Assembly: GCA_009823505.1 (NCBI GenBank)
Contig: VZQC01006876.1
Location: forward strand, 5,258,202-5,322,201
Length of the DNA stretch: 64,000 bases
From: Rhizomys pruinosus
Taxonomy: Eukaryota > Chordata > Mammalia > Rodentia > Spalacidae
Direction: 5' to 3'
In this document: in pieces, positions 43,754 through 53,583 of the stretch
How the letters are laid out: the number at the start of each line of letters is the position of its first letter
Position numbering within the stretch: position 1 is the first letter of the stretch
Program-made: the position numbers and the translations under genes
The notes under the pieces: model-generated
What the model was told of the DNA's origin: nothing
Databases searched by the model: none
The model's input: the letters and a program-made list of their open reading frames with translations, nothing else

Positions 43754-45062
43754 CCAATTTACATTTGGAGAGCGACCTCATCATCGCCATATTTCTCCTT
43801 GTTCTGGGGGTAAAACTGCCTTCTTTAATTGACTAATAGACATAAGAACTGTGAAAAGGATTATTCTCTGTTCAGAACCAAATATAATACTAAAGTCCTT
43901 AAACTATGTGCTTAAGCAAAATATATCAATACAGGAGCTCTGACATCAGTAATGGATTATTCCACCAGGGAGATGTTGGCCAGGGGATCTAAGGCCCCAC
44001 AAAAGGTAAAGGCTCCTTGCCTCTAAACTTGGATACCTGCAAGAAGAGAGGCGATAAGGCCCTGCTGCTGAAGACCTGACATTAACATGGGAAAGATGCA
44101 TTGAGACCACACATGCAAGTGTACAGATGGCCTCTGGAACACCAGAGAGTGTTACCAAGGGCCACTAAACCAATAAAGCAAATATGGGTCTCCTTGAGTC
44201 AAGCAAGACTCCACCATCAGCAACAGCTACACCTCACCTGCCTGGAAATACTCTGCAGCAGAGGCAGCCATATGCCTGTATATCCCAAATCTAATTGGCT
44301 ATTAGCTCTCTCCTTGGAGGAATGAACCATGGCTGATGCCACAAGCTTACATCCTCTACAGGTTAGGAGATGTCATAAGCCACAGTAAGATCTTGTCATA
44401 TTTAACAGGAAAAAATGTAGTTCGTGGATCAACATATCATCTAAACATATGTGTCTATACCAAAGTAACCTACCATAACTATTAATGCTGTTTAAGTACC
44501 TATATATCTAATTGCTTGTGCTTTATTAGTAGGATCGAAAGGTTATTCCTGGACAGACTGTCAGTCCATGAAAGGAAACAGCCAGAATTGACCAGAATCC
44601 AAGACAACAGCTCCAGAGAGAGTGGACTGTTCTGCTTCTCATCCACCTGTGCCCCTTTTCTAAGCCCAGGGAATAATCTGCGGAAGAGGGAGCATGGTAG
44701 AATGTAAGGGCTGTGATTGGGGTGAATGGTGAAACTACAACAATGTAGTCTGGACCCTCATTTGATTAACCTGATTGAACATACAATCCCTCACTCCCCG
44801 CTGGAAGGTGGGGCTGTGGTGGTTCGGGCACAACAGCCCGCAAATTGGTTTTACATGAAGGATGCTTGTACTCATGGATTATCACTTATAGCTAAAAAAT
44901 GGAAAAAAAAAACCTGAGAGAGATATGCAGGACAGTCATGGCAGAATGCATGATCTTGGTTGGGGTGGGGGTGGGGGGAAAGGGAAGGGGAGATGTGCCT
45001 GAACTGAATTGGAAAATGATGTATGAAATGCACAAAGCATCAATAAAAAATGTTAAAAAAAA
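43754..45062 (+). mobile_element. L1-H: 5'-truncated, 5'-inverted L1 tail with perfect 15-bp TSD
   Basis: Bounded by gaaaagtaaaaccct at 43739-43753 and 45063-45077. 43754 to about 43810 is inverted 3'-UTR sequence (ccaatttacatttggagagcgacctcatcatc). From 43811 the distal 3' UTR runs forward (taaaactgccttctttaattgac) to CACAAAGCATCAATAAAAAATG and an A-rich tail. The breakpoints are close to those of L1-G, but the insertion site and TSD are different, so these are independent insertions. Confidence 0.93.
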
Positions 45063-45077
45063 GAAAAGTAAAACCCT

Positions 45078-45554
45078 ATATTTCATATATAAATATATGA
45101 AAGAAATCAAAGTTGTGATATACAGCTAGCTTAAAAGAAAATGAAATCTTTGTAAATGAAACAAGAAATAATAAATATTAAATTATTAAGCTAGAATATT
45201 ATCATTAAAACTAGAATAATGAAACTGCAATGAAAAGGGATCAAACACATATTAAACATGGCAATAGAAATAAATATATTCACAATGGGAAAATGAAATA
45301 ATAGGGTAAGTTTATGCAAGTATTCAGTCTGTTTTACTACAGATGCTCAGATATGCCTTAGAATGTGCATTTTCAAGTAATTCCCTAGAAAGTGATTAGA
45401 AAATTGTTCCTGTTAAAAGATCGAATCTTGGAGTTGTACTCTCTAATAAGCATCAGCATTTTGTGACTTCACAGAGAATGAATATTGGAATTCCATTCAC
45501 CACAAAAGATAAAACAAGCTGGGTGTTTTCTTTCATTATGTTAAAGAATAAGAA
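45078..45554. other. No gene seen
   Basis: Unique AT-rich sequence between L1-H and L1-B. Confidence 0.5.
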
Positions 45555-45669
45555 GAGAGGCCTGACTGGCACATAGCAGCAGCTGGACCCAGACCAGCTG
45601 AGATGCAGGGACTGTACCACGTCTGGTAAGGGATTGTGGGAAGAAGCAGCTAGGCCCGCTGGGCACACA

Positions 45670-45941
45670 AGGGGCAGAGTCTAAGTGGACCAGCATGTCC
45701 TGTGGTCTGGGAAAGGTGTCCTGGAAGGCCTTGGGGCTAGGAGCGGAGGCCCAGAGTGCAGGGCAAGTATTTGGTGGTGGGTTACCTGCTGCTTGTGCTC
45801 CAGCTAGGGGCAGAGTCTGAGTGGACCAGCAGGTCCTGTGGACTGGGAAAGGTTTCCAGGAAGGCATTGGGAGCTAGGAGCTGAGGCTTGACCACAGAGG
45901 GTACCAATGAACGGACTAAGCCAGCAACCCAAATACGCCCC
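45670..45941 (+). repeat. L1-B 5'-UTR tandem monomers, 136-bp period
   Basis: AGGGGCAGAGTCTRAGTGGACCAGC begins at 45670 and again at 45806, each followed by related GC-rich text (GTCCTGTGGWCTGGGAAAGG). Tandem promoter monomers are typical of rodent L1 5' UTRs; this period is shorter than the roughly 200 bp of mouse monomers. The third unit is not recognisable. Confidence 0.75.
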
Positions 45942-46021
45942 CCTGCCAACTGGAACACCCTAGAACCTAGAAAAGTCAATATGGGAAAAGAGCAGAACAA
46001 CTCCACACCAAACTCTATGGA

Positions 46022-46084
46022 GCCTAGAAAACTCCTAGAAACACTTAAAAGTTTCAGTAAAGTAGTGGGTTATAAAATTAACCT
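46022..46084 (+). other. ORF2-derived 63-bp fragment inside the L1-B 5' UTR
   Basis: TAGAAAACTCCTAGAAACAC...GGGTTATAAAATTAACCTA matches the sense ORF2 segment found at about 50201-50262 of the same element and at 8692-8750, yet lies upstream of ORF1 here. Confidence 0.85.
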
Positions 46085-46335
46085 ATGTGGCTGTGGGGGC
46101 AGAGTTATCCTCCTAGCTGGTATAAAGGGTGGATTTGTGTGAGTCTTGAGATAGGAGATCTCCCAAGACCACCTGAACCACAGGTACCGGGGCACTGGCT
46201 AAAGATCACCCCCCCCCAACCAACTGCTAACTGAAAGCATCTGAAGGAGGCAAGCAAAGAAGCAAAGCAAGCCTTCAACACAATGAAGAGGCATTTGGGA
46301 CTCACATTGGAATACAGGCAAGGAGAAGTCCATAT

Positions 46336-47735
46336 GCCAGGAACACGAAGAAGAGACAACATGGGAAAAAACACGGGAAAAGTGCAGGATAACCCTGCAC
46401 CAAGATCTACCAAACCTGTGGAAGATTGCTACAGTGGGATCCTCCTGGGGATGGCCCAGTACACAGATATCAGAACACAATTTTGAACATACTTAAAGAA
46501 GTACAAGATTGGGGCTGGAGAGATGGCCTAGCGGTTAAGAGCGCCGACCGCTCTTACAGAGGACCTGGGTTCGATCCCCAGCACCCACATGGCGGCTGAG
46601 AACCGTCTGAAGCTCCAATTCCAGGAGAACTTCAGTTCCAGGGGAATCCGAGACCCTCTTCTGAACTCCGCGACGTTGCACGACATGGGTGCACAGACTT
46701 GCATGCAGACAGTACATTCATACACATACAGAAATAAATAAAATTAATTAAAAAAAGAAGTACAAGTTTATAAAGAGCAAATCAAAGAATTAAGAAAAGA
46801 GAATGAAGAACTCAAGAAGGACCTAAAGAGAGAAAATGACAAACTCCAGAAGGAAGTAGAAACATTGAAAAGATCCCATGCTGAAAAAAATAAGGAAACC
46901 AACCAGCGAAGCAAAGAGCTATAGGAAGAGATTGAGAAGCTGCAAACGGAAGTAGATGTACTGAAGAAATCAGAAGAGGAAATGAAAAAGGAAATCAAAC
47001 ACTCATCCAATCAAGAGGAAAGAATTGGAAAAAGCCTCAGAAGCAGAATGGAGGAAGCAGAACAAAGAATATCAGATCTGGAAGATAACACAGAACAACT
47101 AAAAACCTCAAGTAAAGATTATGAAAAATTTAAAAATACACAAAAGTGGAACAACCAGAGAATATAGGACACTATGAAAATATCAAACCTCTGCAGCATA
47201 AAAATAGAGGAAGAAGAAGAATCCCAAGAGAATGGTATTGATCAGATCTTCAACAGAATAATAGATGAAAATTTCCCCAAACTATACAAAGACAAACCAA
47301 TACAAATACAAGAAGCACATAGAACTCCAAACAGATAAGATCAGAAAAGAAACTCTCCAGGACACATCATAGTTAAAATGCTAGACACCCCAAACAAAGA
47401 CAAAATCCTTAAAGCCACAAGACCAAAACAACAAGTGACCTATAAGGGGAAACCTATCAGAATTACAACTGACTTCTCAGAGCAAAATACGAAACCAAGA
47501 AGAACCTCGAGCCAAGCATTCCCAGTGTTAAAGGAAAATAGATCCCAACCCAGGCTACTATACCCAGAAAAAACGTCGATTATACTTGAAGGAGAGAGAA
47601 ACACCTTCATGACATAAACAAGATGATAGAATACATGTCCGGAAAACCAACCCTTCAGAGAATACTTGAAGCAATTCAAAGGACAGAAGAAAGGAGCAAC
47701 CATCCCCAGACACCTAGAAAGAGAAATCAAAAGCA
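46336..47735 (+). pseudogene. L1-B ORF1, broken, B2-interrupted
   Basis: The start MPGTRRRDNMGK aligns with the ORF1 start of L1-A. A stop follows near 46485, then the B2. The coiled coil resumes at about 46766 (stop near 46922), is shorter than in L1-A, and leads to NQEERIGKSLRSRMEEAEQRISDLEDN (about 47009). A stop at about 47166 precedes the RRM part (QIFNRIIDENFPKL, QEAHRTPNR, about 47237-47335) and the C-terminal domain (VTYKGKPIRITTDFS, about 47436). One further frameshift occurs near 47616 before MIEYMSGKPTL. It is non-functional. Confidence 0.88.
46508..46753 (+). mobile_element. B2 SINE in L1-B ORF1
   Basis: Complete sense B2 with near-consensus internal promoter boxes (TGGCCTAGCGGTTAAGAGC, GGGTTCGATCCCC) and tail AATAAATAAAATTAATTAAAA. 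Perfect 13-bp TSD aaagaagtacaag at 46495-46507 and 46754-46766. The small number of changes suggests a young insertion. Confidence 0.96.
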
Positions 47736-47779
47736 TAACTGCAGAAGTGGAAACCTAAACCAAAACCACAAAAGGATAA

Positions 47780-50700
47780 TAACGCAAAAGGAAGCAACAC
47801 AAACCTATCAGTGATAACCTTAAATATTAATGGACTAATTCCCCAATCAAAAGACATAGACTGGGAGATTGGATTAGGAAACAGAACCCATCGATATGCT
47901 GTCTACAAGAAACACATCTTACCCTCAAGGACAGGAACCACCTCAAAGTGAAAGGATGGAAAAAATATTTCAAGCAAATAGTACCAAAAAGAAAGCAGGT
48001 GTTGCTAGTTGTTTAATATCAGACAAAATAGACTTCAAATAAAAGAAATCAGAAGAGACAAAGAAGGCCATTACATTTTATCAAATGAACAATTCACCTA
48101 GAAGATTTCAGAATTATGAATATATATGCCCCAAACTCTGGTGCACCAAACTTTATAAAGACAATTCTCTAGGACCACAAGTCACATAATAACCCCAGTA
48201 CACTGATAGTAGGCGACTTCAATAACCCACTGAGCACTTTGGACAGTCAACAGAACAAAGAATAAATAGAGAGACATCTGAACTGAAATGTATATATATA
48301 TATTTTTAACTTTTATTTATTTCTGTATGTGTATGAATGTATTGTCTGCATGCAAGTCTGTGCACCCGTGTCGTGCAATGCCGTGGAGGTCAGAAGAGGG
48401 TTTCGGATTCCCCTGGAACTGGAGTTCTCCTGGAATTGGAGTTTCAGATGGTTCTCGGCCGCCATGTGGGTGCTGGGGATCGAACCCGGGTCCTCTGTAA
48501 GAGCGGTCAGTGCTCTTAACCGCTAGGCCATCTCTCCAGCCCCTGAAATGAAATATATGACACACCAAATGGAACTCATAGACCTCTACCGAATATGCCA
48601 CCCTAATAACAGAGAATATACTTTCTACTCAGTACCCCATGGAACATTCTCCAAAATCAACCACATACTGGGACACAGAAGAAACCTTCACAAATCCAAA
48701 AAGTTTGACATAATTTCATGCATTCTGTCAGACCACAGTTCAATAAAGCTCAACATCAGCACCAGGATAAGCCCTACTGCCTACAAGAACACATGGAGGC
48801 TAAACAACATACTCTTGAATAATGAATGGGTCAAGGATGAGATAAAGAAAGAAATAAAAGCATTCCAGGAACTGAATGACAATGACAATATTACACAACA
48901 AAACCTATGGGATACCTTAAAAGCAGTCCTAAGAGGGAAGTTTATAGCCCTGGGCGCCTACATTAGAAAAACAGAAAGAGCACAAGGGAAAGATCTAACA
49001 ATACAGCTAAAAGCACTTGAGAGGCAACAACAGATGAACAACAGATGAACCCTAAATGCAACAGACAGGAAGAAATAACAAAAATAAGAGCAGAAATCAA
49101 TGAAATAGAAACAAAGAAAACAATAAAAAAAAATCAGTGAATCCAAAAGTTGATTCTTTGAAAGAATAAACAAGATAGACAAACCTCAAGCCTGGTTAAC
49201 CAAAAGAAAGAAGGAACAACTCCAAATCAATACAATCCATGATGAAAGGGGTAATATCACAACAGACAAGGAAAAGATCCAGAAAACCATATGGGAATAC
49301 TTCATAAACCTTTACTCTACCAAATTTGAAAACCTAAAAGAAACGGATGAATATCTGAAATCCTGGGAATCACCAAAGCTCAACCAAGAAGAGATCAACA
49401 GCTTAAACAGACCCATAATATATGAAGAAATTGAAGATGTAATAAGAAACCTCCCAACTAAAAAAGCCCAGGCCCAGATGGTTTCATGGCAGAATTCTAT
49501 AAAACATTTCAAAAATACCTACAACCATTATTACTGAAACTGTTTAGAAGGATACAATCAGAGGGAATTCTCCCAAATTCGTTCTATGAAGCCATCATCA
49601 CTTTATTAGCAAAACCAGGCAAAGATACAACCTAAAAGGAGAACTAGAGACCCATCTCACTAATGAATACAGATGTCAAAGTTCTAAACAGGATACTGGT
49701 GAATCGCGTAGAGACTCACATCAAGAAGATCTCCATCATGATCAAGTTGGATTCATACCAGAGATGCAGGGATGGTTCAACATATGAAAATCAATAAATA
49801 TCATCAAGCATATAAATGGACTGAAAGACAAAAAACACACTATCATCTCAATTGATGCTGAAAAAGCCTTTGAGAAAATCCAGCATCCCTTCATGCTTAA
49901 AGTCCTAGAGGGAATTGGATTGGAGGGATCATTCCTCAATGTAATCAAAGCCATATACAGGAAACCCACAGTCAATATCATCCTAAATGGAGAAATGACA
50001 GAAACATTCCCTTTAAAGGTAGGAACTCAGCAAGGCTGACCCTGTTACCTCTCCTCTTCAATATAGTGCTTGAAACACTGGCTAGGGCAATAAGGCAAGA
50101 AAGGGATATCAACAGAGTCCTAATTAGAAAAGAGGAAGTCAAGGTATCCCCATTTGCTGATGATATGATGGCTTACTTAAGGGATGCTAAAACCTCCACC
50201 AGAAAACTCCTAGAAATGATTAACAGCTTCAGCAAAGTGGCAGGATACAAAATTAACCTAAAAGAATCAGTGGCCTTTCTTTAGACCAACAACATGCAAC
50301 TGGAGAAAGAATTCAAGGAGATCTTCCCACTCACAATAGCCTCAAAAACAATAAAATACCTAGGAACAAACCTAACCAAAGACACAAAAGATCTCTATGG
50401 CAAAAATTTTAAACCATTAAAGAATGAAATTGAAGAAGACATCAGAAAATGGAAAAACCTCCCATGCTCATGGATTGGGAAAATTAGCATTGTAAAAATG
50501 TCCATTGTACCCAAAAATCTTGTACAGATTTAGAGCAATCCCAATTAAAATCCCCAACAGTTTCCTCACAGGCTTGGGAAAAAAGTCCTTAAATTCATTT
50601 GGAAAAACAAAAGACTCTGAATAGTCAAAACAACCCTGATTGAAAAGGGCAATACAGGGGGGATCTCTATACCAGACTTCAAACTATACTACAGGGCTAT

Positions 50701-50898
50701 AGTCATAAAAACAGCCTGGTACTAGCACAGAAACAGACCTGTTGAACAATGGAACAAAACTGAAGATCCAAACTTGAGCACATACAATTTCAGCCATCTC
50801 ACATTTGACAAGGGGGCCACGAAGACACAATGGAGAAATGACAGCATCTTCAGCAAGTACTGTTGACAAAACTGGATCACCACTTGTAGAAGAATGAA
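47780..50898 (+). pseudogene. L1-B ORF2, broken, B2-interrupted, 3'-deleted
   Basis: The endonuclease start is recognisable from the L1-A-like text NINGLIPQSKDI... (about 47823) and [12 protein letters not shown] CCLQETHLT (about 47899). A B2 splits the endonuclease at 48291-48542; after it [15 protein letters not shown] and [11 protein letters not shown] (about 48569-48760) follow. The longest open piece is 48548-49048. The RT segment has stops and frameshifts (QGCPLS-like text with TGA at about 50038, FADDMMAY at about 50154, TAG at about 50282). The sequence ends at the ORF2/3'-UTR deletion junction near 50898. Confidence 0.88.
48291..48542 (-). mobile_element. B2 SINE in L1-B ORF2
   Basis: Antisense B2 ending in the GGGGCTGGAGAGATGGCC head at 48542. 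TSD ctgaaatg at 48283-48290 and 48543-48550, possibly extending into the neighbouring TA-rich bases. Confidence 0.93.
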
Positions 50899-51636
50899 AT
50901 GTGGATCCTACATGTAACAACTAGTTATAATGAGTCCTAATGAAACTTACCTTCTAGGTGCCACAAAGGTTCTGATATGAGAGACTTCCTTGCCTTCCTA
51001 CCCATAGAACAAGGAGAAATATGACAATGATGAGGTCGCTCCCCAACTGTAAATTGGAGACAACTATTGTAGAGGTGATCTCTTATAAAACCGGTAAAAC
51101 TGCTTTCTTTAATTGACTACTAGACATGGGAACTGTGGAAGGGATTACTCTCTGTTCAGAACCAAATATAATACTAAAGTCCTAGGGCTATGCACTCAGG
51201 CAAAATATATTAATACAGGAGCTCTGACATCAGCAATGGATTGTTCTACCAGGTGGATGTTGGCCAGGGGATCCAAGGCCCCACAAAAGGTAAGGGCTCC
51301 TTGCCTCTAAGTTGGGATACCTACAGGAGGAGAGGCAATAAGACCCTGCTGCCGAAGACCTGACGTTAACATGGGAGGGATGTATTGAGACCACACATGC
51401 AAGTGTACAGATGGCCTCTGGAATGCCAGAGAGTGTTACCAAAGGCCACTAAACCAATAAAGCAAATATGGGTCTCCCTGAGTCAAGCAAGACTCCACCG
51501 TCAGCACCAGCTACACCTCACCTGCCTGGAAATACTGTGCAGCAGAGGCAGCCATGTGCCTGTATATCCCAAATCTAATTGGCTATTGGCTCTCCCCTTG
51601 GAGAAATAACCCATGGCTGATGCCACAAGCTTACAT

Positions 51637-53583
51637 AACTGTGAAAGATAATTCTCTGTGCAGAACCAAATATAATATTAAAATCTGTATAAGCTGGGTA
51701 ATCAAGCAAAATATATTAATACAGAGAGCTCTGATATCAGAATGTATTATTTAGCCAAAGAGATGTTGGCTAGGAGATCCAACCTACCCCCCCCAAAGAT
51801 AATAGCGTTTTGCCAGCAAACTGGGTTACCTGCAAGAAGAAGAGAGGCGGTAAGGCCCTGCTGTCAAAAGACCTGGTGTAAGCATGGGAAAGATATATTG
51901 AGACCACACACTTGCAAATATACAGTTGGCCTCTGGGAATGCCAGAGAGTTTCCAAAGGCTACTAAAATCAATAAGCAAATACTAGTCTTCTTGAGTCAA
52001 GCAAGACTCCTCCATCAGCACCAGCTACACCTCACCTGCCTGGAAATACTGTGCAGCAGAGGAAGCCAAATGTCTGTATATCCCAAATCTAATTGGCTAT
52101 TAGCTTCCCCTTGGAGGAATAATTCATAGGATGATGTCAAGCTTAAGTCCTCTAGTGGTTAGGAGATGTTACAAAGCCACAGTAAGACCTTGTCACCTCT
52201 TACAGAAAAGCATATAGTCCATGGATTAGCATACCATCTAAACATCTGTGATCTATAGCAATGAAAATTCCTACCATAATAATTAGTACTGTTTAAATTG
52301 CCTGTATATCTAATTGCTTGTGCTTCATCAGTAGGAATAAAAGGTTATTACTGGATAAACCGTCACCCATGAAAGTAATCAGCCTAAACTGATCAAAGTC
52401 CAAAACGACATCTCAGAGAAAGTAGACTGTTTGCTTGCGTTGCCCACTTGTCCCTTTTCCTAAAGCCTAGGGAAAATCTGTGGAAGAGGGGAGGAGTAAG
52501 AATGTAAGGGCTGTGATTGGTTGAATGGTGAAACTACAGACATATAGACTGGACTCTATTTGATCAACATGATAGTACTATAAGCTCCTCCAGCTGGACA
52601 GTGAATGGGGGCCTTGGGCTGTATAAGTTTGGGCAAGCTACTGCAAATTGGTTTTACATGAAGGATGCTTGTATTAATATTATTGCCTTTTATTAAAATA
52701 AATAAATAAATAAATAAGAACAAGAAGAAAGAAATAAGCTGTAAAAGAAACAGGGAGAAAGACACAAGAGGGAATGTGGCTATCATTTAATTCCCAAAGA
52801 ATAATTTACTAAAATGTAATTTATAATCCATAAGAAATTCAAATATTGAATTCTGTGCTATTCTAGGTCTTTTATTGTCCTGCGGAATAAAATTTTTGAA
52901 GTTTCACCACATTAATATATTTACATGCACTAAACATGAATTCAAATATTTGCAAGTGCCTGTCAAGGATTCATTGTTGATGTCCATCTACATTTTATAG
53001 AAATTTCAGAGGTACAATGAGTCTGAGTTAATTGGAGATATAAATTTCCTGTTGTTCCACATTGTTTTACTAAAATCTGTGTAGCAATGGATTTGGGATA
53101 GCACATACAAATGTTCTCTGTAATATTTCTGTTGTACAGTATCACCTTGTAGCATTCTCTTTCATCTATTAGGATGATTTAACTTAAAATTTAGGTTTGC
53201 TTCCCAAGTCAATCACATACAGTCACCCAAAGCAGCATGGGCAAATTTAATGAAATCTGTGCTTTGATTCCACCCTATAGGTATGTATAATACAAACTGC
53301 CTTTTGGAGACTCATGGGTCAAAAAACAAGAACCTAAAAAAAAAGGGATAACAGATAGATATGAAACCTTTGTCAAAAACTTTGCAATGCAAATTTTAAT
53401 AGCTAGTACTACGGAAAGATTTATATTCCAAACTGTCAAATGTCACCAACTTAACGGCTGAGAAGAAAAGATACAGCTTTGCATGAGTAGGATGTACCAG
53501 AAAGTGCCAGCAGAAAGGTGGACCCATCTGAACATTGAAAAAGGAAGAAAGGCCTCTGATTGCTGCAAACATCAAACCCCTCT
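51637..53583. other. Near copy of 56083-58035, rich in 1-3 base indels
   Basis: The block reproduces, in the same order, the distal 3' UTR of L1-C, the L1-free spacer and the first part of L1-D. It joins L1-B on the left at an abrupt point (ttacat|aactgtg) and L1-C ORF2 on the right (cccctct|aaaatt). Against the second copy, small insertions and deletions greatly outnumber substitutions. Examples are atgttacaaagcc versus atgttacaagcc, ctgtgatctatag versus ctgtgtctatag, and gggaaaatctg versus gggaacaatctg. Confidence 0.9.

Larger units (their letters stand above)
45555..51636 (+). mobile_element. L1-B: decayed near-full-length L1
   Basis: In order: a GC-rich 5' UTR with tandem monomers (about 45560-46335), ORF1 remains (46336-47735), ORF2 remains (about 47780-50900) and a 3'-UTR piece (about 50900-51636). 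Two B2s are inserted (46508-46753 and 48291-48542). ORF2 jumps from the RMK-coding segment (agaagaatgaaat, about 50897) directly into the distal 3' UTR (gtggatcctac), so roughly 1 kb of ORF2 and about 1 kb of 3' UTR are missing. The right edge is the abrupt junction with the duplicated block at 51,637; no tail or TSD is visible. Confidence 0.85.

Noticed and set aside
37399..45062. L1-G and L1-H as one segmental duplication
   Set aside because: The insertion sites, flanks and TSDs differ although the L1 breakpoints are similar, so they are independent insertions.
46508..46753. tRNA gene suggested by A and B boxes
   Set aside because: The boxes belong to the tRNA-derived head of a B2 SINE; there is no complete cloverleaf or acceptor stem.
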